Source: Zwartia vadi (GTDB taxonomy: Bacteria; Pseudomonadota; Gammaproteobacteria; Burkholderiales; Burkholderiaceae_B). From it: a DNA stretch of 64,000 nt. Positions within the stretch are counted from its first letter, which is position 1; each line of letters opens with the position of its first letter. Under the pieces are notes generated by a model. That model did no database searches, had not been told where the DNA came from, and was given only the letters and a program-made list of their open reading frames with translations. The stretch lies in the NCBI RefSeq assembly GCF_030410375.1, contig NZ_JAUHHE010000008.1, positions 1 to 64,000 on the forward strand. The letters run 5' to 3'. Of the stretch, positions 8,117-17,084 are shown in pieces. The position numbers and the translations under genes are program-made.

Positions 8117-8746
8117 TTATTTCTTTTTAAGCGAAGTGAAATATGCCAAGGCCTCTTTTGAGGTGAGTAGGTCTGCATATTTTTGACCCATGTCAAAGAT
8201 GCTGGCGTTATGCGGACCTTCTGCGCGATCACCCACGCAATCAGTCACGACCATTGGTCTCAATCCGTAGGCTGAGGCATCGATCGTGCTGGCGCGTACG
8301 CAACCGCTTGTGGTGCATCCTGTAATAAACAAGGTATCCGCACCGACAAAGCTGAGCCAAGAGGCAAGGTTGGTTCCAAAGAAGGCCGAGCTATGACGCT
8401 TGAGCGAAACCCACTCACCCTTTTTAGGTTTCACGCTATCCACGAACTGAGCATTTTTGGAGTCTGGTGAAAGTTTTTTAAGCGAGGGCACCTTGATTGC
8501 GAAAGTGCCAATATCGACACCCTCGCAGTCGGAGGCAAAGCGAACATGTGCCACGGGAATCTTGGCTGAACGGGCACCTTTCAAAAGCTTGGCTGTATTA
8601 GCGATTGCTTCGTTGATGTTGAATCCGCCCAGCACATCCGCGCTTGAAAAGCCTACTTGAAAATCGATGATCAGTAATGCCGATTGACGTCCAAAACCGA
8701 TCTTTTGACCGAAGTGCTGTTTTTTATAAATATCGAGATCCGACAT
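8117..8746 (-). CDS. Isochorismatase-family amidohydrolase
   Basis: Cysteine hydrolase of the isochorismatase-like fold, 209 residues. The triad is complete: Asp28 in LLIIDFQ, Lys117 in SLKRHSSAF and Cys149 in TGCTTSGCVR, the last with the usual cis-peptide region before it. The size and motifs fit the N-carbamoylsarcosine amidase and maleamate amidase branch, which hydrolyse small amides to acid plus ammonia. GAGGAG precedes the ATG. It is encoded between the TRAP large permease and a CoA transferase, in an operon that also has an amidase, so hydrolysis of a two-nitrogen substrate in steps is a reasonable inference. It is unlikely to act on isochorismate. Confidence 0.88.
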   Translation of the reverse strand: MSDLDIYKKQHFGQKIGFGRQSALLIIDFQVGFSSADVLGGFNINEAIANTAKLLKGARSAKIPVAHVRFASDCEGVDIGTFAIKVPSLKKLSPDSKNAQFVDSVKPKKGEWVSLKRHSSAFFGTNLASWLSFVGADTLFITGCTTSGCVRASTIDASAYGLRPMVVTDCVGDRAEGPHNASIFDMGQKYADLLTSKEALAYFTSLKKK

Positions 8747-8788
8747 GAAAACTCCTCAAGCTTTTGAATGAAATAAACAACCTGTCTG

Positions 8789-10084
8789 TTAGCGAATCGC
8801 AAACAGTGTGATGGCAGGGAAAGCAATAAGAAGACCAACGATAATGATCTCCATGATGAAAAATGGCATGATGCCTTGAAAAATTTCACGAACCGTTATT
8901 TGCGGATTCGTCGTGGCCACGACGAACACATTCAAGCCAACAGGCGGTGTGATGCAGCCGATCTCGGTCATTTTCACAACAAGAATGCCGAACAACACGG
9001 GGTCGATACCTGCTTGCTTGACGATGGGAAATACGACAGGCATGGTTAAAAGAATCATCGACGCTGCGTCGACAAAACATCCCAGGATCAGGAAAGGTAT
9101 CAACAGGCAGATCAGTAAAATGACCGGATGAAGGTCGAGTCCGATTGCCCATGCCGCAAGGCTTTGGGGTAATTGAGTGGTCGCCAGCGCCGCACTGAAT
9201 ACTCCTGCACCGATAATCAGAAAGAAAATTGATGCGGTGCTTGCCCCTGAGGCTTGAAGCCCACCTTTGATTTCAGCCCAGCTCGTGCCTCGGTAGATGG
9301 CGATACCAAGCGCGACAAACGCACCAATCCCGGCCGCTTCGCTGGCTGTCGCGATGCCGGTATAGAGTGTTCCCATGACAGCAATGAAAATCAAAAGAAT
9401 TTCCCAAGAGGAAAAAGTGATTTTCAGGCGCTCGCGGTAACCCATGCGCGGTTGCACAGTCAGCGTTTTCATCGATGGATCGCGCTTGACCATCACCCAA
9501 ATGCCGATCGCGTAGACAAGGATTGTCAACAGTCCTGGTACGACACCTGCAATAAAGAGTTCCGGAATGGGCGTCTCGGTGGCGATCGAATACAGTACCA
9601 TGATCGTTGAGGGCGGTATCAGTACACCGAGTGTGCCACCTACGGCGACACAGGCACCCGACAGCTTTTTCGAATAGCCTGCTTTGAGTAGCTCAGGGAT
9701 GGCGATTTTAGAAACTGTTGCCGCCGTGGCGATCGAGGAGCCTGATACGGTCGCAAACGCTCCGCATGCGACGACAGCTGAGGTAGCGAGTCCTCCTGTG
9801 AAGTGACCAATCCATGCTCTGGCAGCCTGGAATCCCTTTGCAGAGATTCCCGCCGAGTAGGCCATGTGCCCCATGAATAAAAATAGGGGGATCACGATGA
9901 AAGCGAACTCCGCAGAGATCGAATAAGGCAAGGTACCCAGCAAATAGTCGGCCGAGCGCCAACCATTCATGGCTAGGATGCCAATCAAGCCTGCGGAGAG
10001 TAGTGACAAGGCGATGGGAAAACCTAACGCCAGGAGCCCGAACAGGCCCAGTACTAAATACGTTCCTTGCTCGGTCGGACTCAT
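8789..10084 (-). CDS. dctM: TRAP transporter large permease DctM (system 1)
   Basis: Large membrane subunit of a tripartite ATP-independent periplasmic transporter, 431 residues with about 12 hydrophobic segments. Typical landmarks are LGVLIPPSTIMVLY near 152-165, FVDAASMILLTMPVVFP near 336-352 and CITPPVGLNVFV near 376-387. It drives uptake of an organic acid or related anion with a sodium or proton gradient. It overlaps the small permease gene by four bases (ATGA), which implies coupled translation, and is followed by the isochorismatase-family gene. Confidence 0.93.
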   Translation of the reverse strand: MSPTEQGTYLVLGLFGLLALGFPIALSLLSAGLIGILAMNGWRSADYLLGTLPYSISAEFAFIVIPLFLFMGHMAYSAGISAKGFQAARAWIGHFTGGLATSAVVACGAFATVSGSSIATAATVSKIAIPELLKAGYSKKLSGACVAVGGTLGVLIPPSTIMVLYSIATETPIPELFIAGVVPGLLTILVYAIGIWVMVKRDPSMKTLTVQPRMGYRERLKITFSSWEILLIFIAVMGTLYTGIATASEAAGIGAFVALGIAIYRGTSWAEIKGGLQASGASTASIFFLIIGAGVFSAALATTQLPQSLAAWAIGLDLHPVILLICLLIPFLILGCFVDAASMILLTMPVVFPIVKQAGIDPVLFGILVVKMTEIGCITPPVGLNVFVVATTNPQITVREIFQGIMPFFIMEIIIVGLLIAFPAITLFAIR

Positions 10085-10644
10085 AGTCTACTCTCGCCTA
10101 ATTCATCACGGATTTCAGTTTCGAGATCCACGGCATAGGGATGCTCGCCCTTAATAGCAAACTCAATCACTAGCATGATGGTCTGAATAACAAGGATGGT
10201 GAAGCCCAGCGCGACAAGTGTACGGCTGGGCCATAGGGGAATTTCAACCATGCCAATCGCGACTTCTTCACGTGTGAATGAGTAAATGGCGCTCCTCCAG
10301 GTGAACCACGCGAGCATGGTGATCACGGCCAACTGTAGCGCGAGCAAGGCCGAAGCGACCAAGGTGTCAAGCCACTTTGGAAAGGCATCTGCCACGATTG
10401 AGACGCGAAAGTTTTCCCTCAAGGCTAGGGTGGAGGGCAGACCAAAAAAAATCAGCGCTAATAAAAGCAGAACGCTGATTTCCAAAACCCCCCAAATCGC
10501 GACACCCGCCATGCCTCGCAGCATGGCGTCGGCGACCACCCCAATCATGAGCGCGATGATTAAAAGACCCGTAAACCGAGCGAGCGCTTTACAGATACGG
10601 CTCGATCGCTCGGTCAAGCGGATCAGTTGGTCGCGGCAGCTCAT
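10081..10644 (-). CDS. dctQ: TRAP transporter small permease DctQ (system 1)
   Basis: Small membrane subunit of the TRAP transporter, 187 residues with four predicted transmembrane helices in the DctQ pattern: about 22-42, 53-71, 92-115 and 140-160. It forms the membrane complex with the adjacent DctM. It overlaps its upstream and downstream neighbours by four bases at each end, so DctP, DctQ and DctM form one translational unit. Confidence 0.9.
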   Translation of the reverse strand: MSCRDQLIRLTERSSRICKALARFTGLLIIALMIGVVADAMLRGMAGVAIWGVLEISVLLLLALIFFGLPSTLALRENFRVSIVADAFPKWLDTLVASALLALQLAVITMLAWFTWRSAIYSFTREEVAIGMVEIPLWPSRTLVALGFTILVIQTIMLVIEFAIKGEHPYAVDLETEIRDELGESRL

Positions 10645-11729
10645 TTGCCTTTCTTCGCCATGTAGCGGTCAACGCCCGTCACGTATGGATACTCTTTTTC
10701 ATACTTGCGGACCAGGGCAATGTAACTGTCAACGAGTTGCTGACCGTTTGCACCGTTGCGTGCAGCCTTGTCCAGATACTTCTTCAGGACTGCTTCATTG
10801 GTGGCATCGCGCCAGCGTTTTTCCTCTGCGGCATCCATCGTTGAGACCTGAACTTTGGTGGACTTCAGCAGAATATCGACTGATTTGTCAGCTTCCTTGC
10901 TCTGTTCGCTCACATAAAACATGAGGGCATCGTTAGCCGAGCTTGTGAAAATATCCTTAAGCGGCTTGGGGAATGAGTTCCACTTTTGTAGATTGATACC
11001 CGTCACCACTGTCGCAAAGATACCCATACGCGCCGCGTTAGTCAGATAGTTGACCATATTGGGCAAGCCATCCATGACGCCTTGCTCAAAGGGCGTTGTC
11101 GAAATCGCATCAACTCCGCCACGCGACAACAGATCGATCGCATCGGTGTAGGGAACCGTGACTGCCGTCGCGCCAAGGGAGGTCAAGACCTCAGCAGGAC
11201 CGAGCAGCGTACGGATACGCATGCCCTTCAGGTCTGCAGCCGTGCTGACTTTTTTCATACTCCAAAGAACGTTTTCCGCGGCGGGCAGGCTAAGCAGCAT
11301 GTGGACATCGTTCTTTTGAAATTCTTTTTGTACGGCGGGATTGGTGTTGTACCAATCGCGAAACGCCATACTCGCTGCACCCGGATTTTCAGTGATGAAG
11401 GGTAAGGTGATGTCTGAGATTGGATATTCACGTGGATTAAAAGCGGCTGGTACCGAGAAGCCGATATCGACCACGCCGCGACTGATGCCTGGGAAAACAT
11501 CGGTCGCTTTGAGCAGCACACCGCCGTAGAACCATTCAAACGTGACTTTGCCGCCGGTCTTTTTGGTGACCTGATCAAAGTAATGTTGTTGTACGCGGCT
11601 AAACAAGGAGGTCGCAGGATAATTCGACGCGACCTTGAGCTTCATCGGCTTAAAGTCCTGGGCAACGACTGGTGTGCTAGCAAGTAGTCCGCCAATCAGG
11701 AGGGATGCTAGGAAATTTCTCTTTTTCAT
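10641..11729 (-). CDS. dctP: TRAP transporter solute receptor DctP (system 1)
   Basis: Periplasmic DctP-family receptor, 362 residues, with a Sec signal peptide ending at VVA near residue 23. The family pattern of an FPGISRGVVDIG strand, then DLKGMRIRT with its conserved arginine, then TDAIDLLSRGGVDAI is clear. The arginine in RIRT normally pairs with a ligand carboxylate. AAGGAG lies just before the ATG. It is encoded 76 bp after an amidase and before its own permease genes. Ligand unknown; the neighbours suggest an amide-bearing or ureido acid. Confidence 0.92.
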   Translation of the reverse strand: MKKRNFLASLLIGGLLASTPVVAQDFKPMKLKVASNYPATSLFSRVQQHYFDQVTKKTGGKVTFEWFYGGVLLKATDVFPGISRGVVDIGFSVPAAFNPREYPISDITLPFITENPGAASMAFRDWYNTNPAVQKEFQKNDVHMLLSLPAAENVLWSMKKVSTAADLKGMRIRTLLGPAEVLTSLGATAVTVPYTDAIDLLSRGGVDAISTTPFEQGVMDGLPNMVNYLTNAARMGIFATVVTGINLQKWNSFPKPLKDIFTSSANDALMFYVSEQSKEADKSVDILLKSTKVQVSTMDAAEEKRWRDATNEAVLKKYLDKAARNGANGQQLVDSYIALVRKYEKEYPYVTGVDRYMAKKGK

Positions 11730-11805
11730 TTGGGTCAGCTCCTTAATAATTAATTTATGTACTCAAGGACTGCAAAAAACAAACTTCTATCGTGTCGAAA
11801 ATTAT

Positions 11806-13152
11806 TTAGCTTGTAGGAAAGACAGGCTCGCGAAGGTGGTGATCGGTCACTTGCTGAAATGCATGACCGAGTCTTAGCACCGTTTCCTCCGCAAATGGCG
11901 CCGCAGCGAGTTCCATTGAAAGAGGCATGCCGTTTTGGGTAAATCCACAGGGCAGTGCAAGTGCAGGTGTGCCCGCTGCTGCAAACACACAAGTGAACTT
12001 TGGAATCGCACGTATCGCATTGCCGTAATCCATGCCGGCGGCTTCGGGTGCTGGAAATGGAACAGTGGGATGCAACATGGCATCAACCGATTGCCACACG
12101 CGCTCTAGACGCAGTTGAAAATTTTCAATCCAGCGTAATGCTTCGGCATACTGTGCACCCGTGACACTTTTACCAATGTCATAGCGAATCAAGAGGTCTT
12201 GACCGTAATCTTTACGTCTGAGAGCCAGCTGTTCATGGTGTACGGCGTAGGCATCGGCCAGAATGATCCGAAATCCCAGCATCTGTTGCGCATTCTCAAC
12301 GTCACCGAGATCGATATCGACAATTTCAACACCAAGCTCGCGATAGATGCCGATGGCTTTATCTAAACTGGTTTTTAAATCAGGGTGAATGTCGTCAAAG
12401 AACCATCTTTTCATGACGCCAATACGCATGCCTTTGACCGGATCGTTTAGCCGACGCATCACTGCAGGTACGGGTCGATCGATCGAGAAAGCATCGCTCG
12501 GATCGTGACCGGCAATGACTTCAAAGGTGCGCGCCACATCAGAAACACGTCGCGCCAACGGACCTAAGCTATCAAAGCGCGCGCTAACGGCCACGCTGCC
12601 ACTGCGTGAAATGCGTCCGATTGTGGGCCGCAAACCAGCTAAACCATTGAATGCCGCCGGGATCCGAATAGATCCGCCCGTGTCACTGCCAATTGAAACA
12701 ACGCTCATGCCTGCTGCGACCGAGGCGCCTGAGCCGCCGCTTGAGCCACCCGCAAAACATTTCAAATTCCATGGGTTCTTGACAGGACCAAAGTGTTGAC
12801 TCTGACTCGTGGGCCCAAAAACCCATTCATGCAAATTGGCCTTGCCTGTCAAGATCGACCCTTCCTTTAACAAGCGATCAACAATGAATGCGTTACGCTT
12901 GGGTCGATTGTCTTTTAAGATGACAGAGGCAGCTGTCGTAGCTGTGCCCACCCAATCGATATTGTCTTTGAGTGAGACAGTGACTCCACCCAACAGGCCA
13001 GTCCATTCGCCTCGCTCTGTCAGCGCATCCATGCGCTGAGCGGACCTCAAGGCTTCGGATGCCGTCACGGTCAGCATGGCATTGAGCACGGGATTCCAGC
13101 GCTCTATCTGAGACAAAGCGTATTGAGCCCGATTTTGTGCTGTGTGTGTCAC
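11806..13152 (-). CDS. Amidase (amidase signature family)
   Basis: Cytoplasmic amidase-signature hydrolase, 448 residues, cleaving an amide to acid and ammonia or amine. The Ser-cisSer-Lys triad is complete: Lys62 in VSLKDNID, the cis-Ser near 137 in FAGGSSGGSG and the nucleophile Ser161 in GSDTGGSIR. The start is a GTG with a GGGGAT stretch about nine bases upstream. It lies between the glutaredoxin-DinB fusion gene and a TRAP transporter. It could equally be an allophanate hydrolase-like or aryl-amide enzyme; the family is broad. Confidence 0.9.
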   Translation of the reverse strand: MTHTAQNRAQYALSQIERWNPVLNAMLTVTASEALRSAQRMDALTERGEWTGLLGGVTVSLKDNIDWVGTATTAASVILKDNRPKRNAFIVDRLLKEGSILTGKANLHEWVFGPTSQSQHFGPVKNPWNLKCFAGGSSGGSGASVAAGMSVVSIGSDTGGSIRIPAAFNGLAGLRPTIGRISRSGSVAVSARFDSLGPLARRVSDVARTFEVIAGHDPSDAFSIDRPVPAVMRRLNDPVKGMRIGVMKRWFFDDIHPDLKTSLDKAIGIYRELGVEIVDIDLGDVENAQQMLGFRIILADAYAVHHEQLALRRKDYGQDLLIRYDIGKSVTGAQYAEALRWIENFQLRLERVWQSVDAMLHPTVPFPAPEAAGMDYGNAIRAIPKFTCVFAAAGTPALALPCGFTQNGMPLSMELAAAPFAEETVLRLGHAFQQVTDHHLREPVFPTS

Positions 13153-13205
13153 CGCTGCAATCCCCTGATTGAATAACCGACAATTGAGATTCAGATTGTT
13201 GGTCT

Positions 13206-13991
13206 TCAGCTCTCTATCTTTTCATCGTCCCATACTTTCTGAGGCATTGGCAAGCCTTCAAACGTTTCAGGCGGTATCGGACGATCGACCTTTACGGATA
13301 AACCTTCTAGCACCCACATCAACTGCCTGGCGTGTTGCGCGCTGTGCCATACGGTTCTTTCCAGAAACTGATGCTGGTTTTGATCACCATAATACACATC
13401 GGCTTTTTGTTTCCAGCCAAATTGTTTGCCTGGACCATCAAACCAAGCCGCGACATTTTTTTGAACGTCACGAATATAGCGAAGTATTTCCTCCCGACCG
13501 TTGACTTCTGGAGCAGGGAAGCGGTTGTACGATTCAAAGGTCAAGGGAATGCCAGCTTTTTCTTCTAAGAACGCATCTGCATTGTTGAAAATATGATAGA
13601 CCAGATCGGTGTAGCTTCTTGGCCGGTTAGGCAGCATGGCGTGCAATGCCGAGTCGGGAAGTTGTTGATAGAAACGTTCAGAGGACTCTAAAACCAACAT
13701 CAGACGACGTTTCAATTCATCAACCGGCAGCATGGTGAGATTGACGCCTTTGATGCCGACCAGATCCGCCACATCTTTAAGGACTTGTCCGTTCGCCCAG
13801 TTTTTTCCTTTGGTCACAATCGGCACTTGGCGTAGACCGAACTCGGCGAGTTCCTCAAACGCTTTGGGATCGCCCAGTACGTTGCGAGACTCGAACGGAA
13901 TGTCGTAGCGGGTTAAAAACTCTTTCGTTCTGAGGCAGCTCGTACAGCCAGGTTGCCAGTAAACACGAATGACTTCTGTTGCGACACTCAT
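13206..13991 (-). CDS. Glutaredoxin-DinB fusion protein
   Basis: Two-domain protein of 261 residues. Residues 1-85 read as a glutaredoxin: a beta strand, the CTSC active site at 16-19, and the cis-proline motif QVPIV near 55-59. Residues 95-230 read as a DinB/YfiT-type four-helix bundle, with a probable metal triad of His133, His216 and His220. Related bundles include thiol-dependent maleylpyruvate isomerases and thiol S-transferases, so a glutathione-linked isomerase or transferase is a reasonable inference. GGAG precedes the ATG. It is first in the minus operon, divergent from a LysR gene 138 bp away and 53 bp before the amidase. Function unproven. Confidence 0.82.
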   Translation of the reverse strand: MSVATEVIRVYWQPGCTSCLRTKEFLTRYDIPFESRNVLGDPKAFEELAEFGLRQVPIVTKGKNWANGQVLKDVADLVGIKGVNLTMLPVDELKRRLMLVLESSERFYQQLPDSALHAMLPNRPRSYTDLVYHIFNNADAFLEEKAGIPLTFESYNRFPAPEVNGREEILRYIRDVQKNVAAWFDGPGKQFGWKQKADVYYGDQNQHQFLERTVWHSAQHARQLMWVLEGLSVKVDRPIPPETFEGLPMPQKVWDDEKIES

Positions 13992-14129
13992 TTGTAGTCT
14001 CCATCTAAGTCTTGATTAGAGTGAATTTTGTGTCATTATGTCTGAAACACTGTGAAGCCAGCATTCTTCATTTGCGAGGCTGCCTTCACCAACCAAGAGC
14101 GCGGGTTTCTACCAGAAGGGGTTAAAAAA

Positions 14130-15035
14130 ATGTCCAAGCTTGATCCACTATCGCTCAAGCTTTACATCTCTGTGGTAACTGAAAAGTCGATCGCTGCAGC
14201 GGCGCTTCGACACCACATCGCAGCTACCGCAGTCAGCAAACGCATCAGTGACTTAGAAGAAAGTCTGAACACCGTTCTTCTGCATCGCACCAATCGAGGA
14301 GTCGAGCCAACAGATGCCGGCAATGCATTATTTTCTCTGGCGCAGTCTGCCTTGAACGAACTCGAAGGCATCCCGTTGTTGATGCGAAATTTCTGTTCGG
14401 GCGGGCAAGGCATTGTTCGGATTTGCGCTAGTACATCAGCGGTCGCACAATTTTTGACTGAGGATTTGTTGTCTTTTTTAAAAGTAAATCCGGGCATTCA
14501 ATTCCATATCGACGAGCGTACCAGCGATACAGTGCTACAGGCTGTGCGTGATAATGCAGTTGACATAGGCGTGTTTACAAATGCGATCGCACCAGAAGGC
14601 GTATGTAGCATTCCCTACGGTGAGGATCGGCTGGTGTTGATTTGTCCAACTGGACACCCGCTTTCAGAGCGTGACAGCTGGCGTTTCGAACAAACATTGG
14701 ATCATGATTTCATTAGTTGGTATGGCGGGAGTGCCATTAATAAACAGCTGAACACCGCAGCCCTCATGACACAGTCTCAGTGGCGTTTGCGCATGCGAGT
14801 GAGTAGTTTTGATACGCTTTGCAGAATGGTGTCCGAGGGAATCGGAGTGGGTATTTTGCCGGCTTTTGCTGCGCAGCAGCGTAGCAAGGTCTTTCCAATT
14901 AAAGTCTGTCAGCTTGAAGATGAATGGGCGGTTCGCAAGTTCAGGATTGCATATCGGGATAAGGCCTCTCTCGGCGCAGCTGCGAAGTCGTTGCTCGATT
15001 TTTTTCTTAACCAAGACTTTGTCCGGACAAGGTGA
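14130..15035 (+). CDS. LysR-family transcriptional regulator 1
   Basis: LysR-type regulator, 301 residues, with an N-terminal winged helix-turn-helix (about 5-65; SIAAAALRHHIAATAVSKRI is the helix pair) and a substrate-binding effector domain (about 90-295). A frame extension reaches back to a GTG at 14052, but ATG 14130 has AGAAGGG upstream and gives the normal family length. It is divergent from the glutaredoxin-DinB operon and 48 bp before the MaoC gene on its own strand, so it could control either or both. The coinducer is probably a pathway acid. I see no clear T-N11-A site in the divergent gap that I would defend. Confidence 0.92.
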   Translation: MSKLDPLSLKLYISVVTEKSIAAAALRHHIAATAVSKRISDLEESLNTVLLHRTNRGVEPTDAGNALFSLAQSALNELEGIPLLMRNFCSGGQGIVRICASTSAVAQFLTEDLLSFLKVNPGIQFHIDERTSDTVLQAVRDNAVDIGVFTNAIAPEGVCSIPYGEDRLVLICPTGHPLSERDSWRFEQTLDHDFISWYGGSAINKQLNTAALMTQSQWRLRMRVSSFDTLCRMVSEGIGVGILPAFAAQQRSKVFPIKVCQLEDEWAVRKFRIAYRDKASLGAAAKSLLDFFLNQDFVRTR

Positions 15036-15083
15036 TAAACTTTACAAAAAAATCACCACAACCATCCAAGCAGGAACGAGACA

Positions 15084-15587
15084 ATGGAAATTCTTGAAGT
15101 CGGTCCCAAGCGTTACCGCGCCAGTTACGGTCGTTACCTCGAGGACTTCGAGGTCGGAGCGACCTACGAGCACCGCCCTGGACGCACCATTACAGAAACG
15201 GACAATATTCATTTCTCATTGTTGACAATGAATATGCATCCGATGCATTGCGATCATCATTTCGCGGCAAAAAGCGAGTTTGGTCAGCCTTTGGTCAATA
15301 GTGCATTTACTCTGGCTGTTGTTGTGGGCATGACGGTGAATGATGTGAGCGGCAAGGCGATCGCAAACCTTGGGTGGAAAGACATTAATTTGCTCGCACC
15401 CGTTTTTGCTGGTGATACGTTGTACGCGGAATCAGAAGTGTTGGAAAAACGAGAGTCCAAGAGTCGTCCAACACAAGGCATCGTGACCGTACGTACACGC
15501 GGATTCAAGCAGGATGGAACAGAGGTGATCAACTTCATCCGTTCTGCGCTCGTCCCCAAGCGAGGCCATGGTGTAGGTGATGCTTAG
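15084..15587 (+). CDS. MaoC-family hydratase
   Basis: Hot-dog-fold acyl-CoA hydratase of the MaoC family, 167 residues. The EDFEVGATYEHRPGRTIT start (about 21-38) and the NMHPMHCDHHFA active-site stretch (about 50-61) are characteristic. This version has Asn-x-His-Pro where canonical R-hydratases have Asp-x-Asn-Pro, as seen in itaconyl- or mesaconyl-CoA hydratase relatives. AGGAACGAG lies before the ATG. Its neighbours (PrpD-like, acyl-CoA dehydrogenase, CoA transferase) support a role in a branched dicarboxyl-CoA route. The exact substrate is inference. Confidence 0.87.
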   Translation: MEILEVGPKRYRASYGRYLEDFEVGATYEHRPGRTITETDNIHFSLLTMNMHPMHCDHHFAAKSEFGQPLVNSAFTLAVVVGMTVNDVSGKAIANLGWKDINLLAPVFAGDTLYAESEVLEKRESKSRPTQGIVTVRTRGFKQDGTEVINFIRSALVPKRGHGVGDA

Positions 15588-15608
15588 TCTTCCGGACGCT
15601 TGATTACA

Positions 15609-15616
15609 CCCCCCCC
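15609..15616 (+). repeat. C8 homopolymer upstream of the MmgE/PrpD gene
   Basis: Eight consecutive cytosines lie in the 47-bp gap between the MaoC stop and the MmgE/PrpD start, about 18 bases before the ATG and next to the GGAG ribosome site. A run of this kind can slip during replication. It is outside coding sequence, so slippage would change leader spacing only. Confidence 0.6.
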
Positions 15617-15634
15617 GATACGTTGGAGTGAGAC

Positions 15635-17038
15635 ATGAAAAACGATCTGAACCAGGCGGTGGTAGCGACCACGTCGATTTCCGAACAGCTTGCTGCCTTT
15701 GCGGCAGGCTTTGACAAGCAAGCCATACCAGAGGCGGTACGCGAGCGTGCGCGACATTTAATGCTCGACTCTCTGGGCATCGCCTTTGCGTCGCGAGCGT
15801 ATGACTTTGCTGAGAAAGCGATGGCTGGCATTCGGGATTTGAACGAAGGCGGTCAATCCATGGTGATTGGCACAGCAGAAAAGCTTGATACGCGCAATGC
15901 CATCATGATGAATGGCATTTTGATTCATGGTCTGGACTTTGACGATACGCATGCCAAAGGCGTGATTCATGCGACCGCGTCTGTGCTGCCTACTGTGCTG
16001 GCTGTGGCGGCAAAGTATGACCGCAAGGGCGCAGATTTAGTGACGGCTTATATTCTCGGTGTTGAAATCGCCACTCGCTTGGGAGCTGTTGCAAAGGGCG
16101 GGTTTCATCAAGTGGGCTTTCATCCCACTGGCTTGATCGGCACCTTTGGTTGCACTGTTGCAGCGGGATATTTGATGGGTCTGACTGAAGCTCAATACGT
16201 GGACGCCTTGGGTTTGGCTCTCTCTGTTGGCTCCGGCAGTCTGGAATTTTTAAATGATGGTGCCTGGAATAAGCGTCTGCATCCTGGTTGGGCGGGCGCC
16301 GCAGGTGTTACTGCCGCGACGATGGCTAAGCATGGTTATCGAGGTACCCGGATGGCCTTAGAGGGACGCTTCGGTTTGTATCGCAGTCATTTGCCTGTCG
16401 AACAAGATTACGATCTTGCTCTGGCGACGGCTGACCTGGGTCATGTATGGGAAGTTATCAATGTCTCAGTCAAACCACTGCCTGCCTGTCATTTCACGCA
16501 TGCCGCAATCGACGCAGCGATCAGGATTCATGGTCAAGGCATCGCGTTTGAAGACATTGCTCGCGTCGATGTTTTGGTACCGGCCGAAGTCGTTAAGACT
16601 GTGTGTGAACCTGAGGTGCAGAAACGTAATCCGGCCAATTCCTACGAGGCGCAATTCAGTATCCCTTATCTTGTGGGAACCGGGTTAATCAAAGGAAGAC
16701 TCACACTTGAGGATATCGAGGCTCCCGCCTTGTTTGATCCGCAAGTGTTGGATCTTGCCAGCCGGACTTTCTATCGCAATGATCCGGATACTTCCTTTCC
16801 GAAATATTACGATGGTGAAGTCATCGTGACGCTTAAAAATGGAAAAGTCGTACGTGAACGCGAAGCAGTCAATAGGGGTGCGGTGGATCGTCCCCTCACA
16901 GCCGATGACATTATTCAAAAATTCCGTCAAAACGCGGCTAGAGAGCTTGGTTCGGAGCGTGTCGTCGCAATTGAACAAGCCGTACTCGGTATGGAAGCAC
17001 ATTCTGCCCGACAGCTGGCTGAAGTTCTTGGGCGCTGA
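15635..17038 (+). CDS. MmgE/PrpD-family protein
   Basis: Member of the MmgE/PrpD family, 467 residues, which includes 2-methylcitrate dehydratase and cis-aconitate decarboxylase. The helical N-terminal domain begins near residue 10 and holds HGLDFDDTHAKGVIHA (about 98-113), the conserved active-site region of the family. Later stretches such as GFHPTG (about 164-169) and KPLPACHFTHAAID (about 281-294) also fit. GGAG precedes the ATG. It lies between a MaoC hydratase and an acyl-CoA dehydrogenase. It likely dehydrates or isomerises a branched tri- or dicarboxylate. Confidence 0.9.
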   Translation: MKNDLNQAVVATTSISEQLAAFAAGFDKQAIPEAVRERARHLMLDSLGIAFASRAYDFAEKAMAGIRDLNEGGQSMVIGTAEKLDTRNAIMMNGILIHGLDFDDTHAKGVIHATASVLPTVLAVAAKYDRKGADLVTAYILGVEIATRLGAVAKGGFHQVGFHPTGLIGTFGCTVAAGYLMGLTEAQYVDALGLALSVGSGSLEFLNDGAWNKRLHPGWAGAAGVTAATMAKHGYRGTRMALEGRFGLYRSHLPVEQDYDLALATADLGHVWEVINVSVKPLPACHFTHAAIDAAIRIHGQGIAFEDIARVDVLVPAEVVKTVCEPEVQKRNPANSYEAQFSIPYLVGTGLIKGRLTLEDIEAPALFDPQVLDLASRTFYRNDPDTSFPKYYDGEVIVTLKNGKVVREREAVNRGAVDRPLTADDIIQKFRQNAARELGSERVVAIEQAVLGMEAHSARQLAEVLGR

Positions 17039-17084
17039 GGTTCAGGCGCATTATCACGCATCAATTTAATAAAGGATCAACACT

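Noticed and set aside
8789..10644. Membrane proteins as TctA/TctB partners for the Bug receptors
   Set aside because: They are DctM and DctQ by motif and are encoded in a unit with their own DctP receptor.
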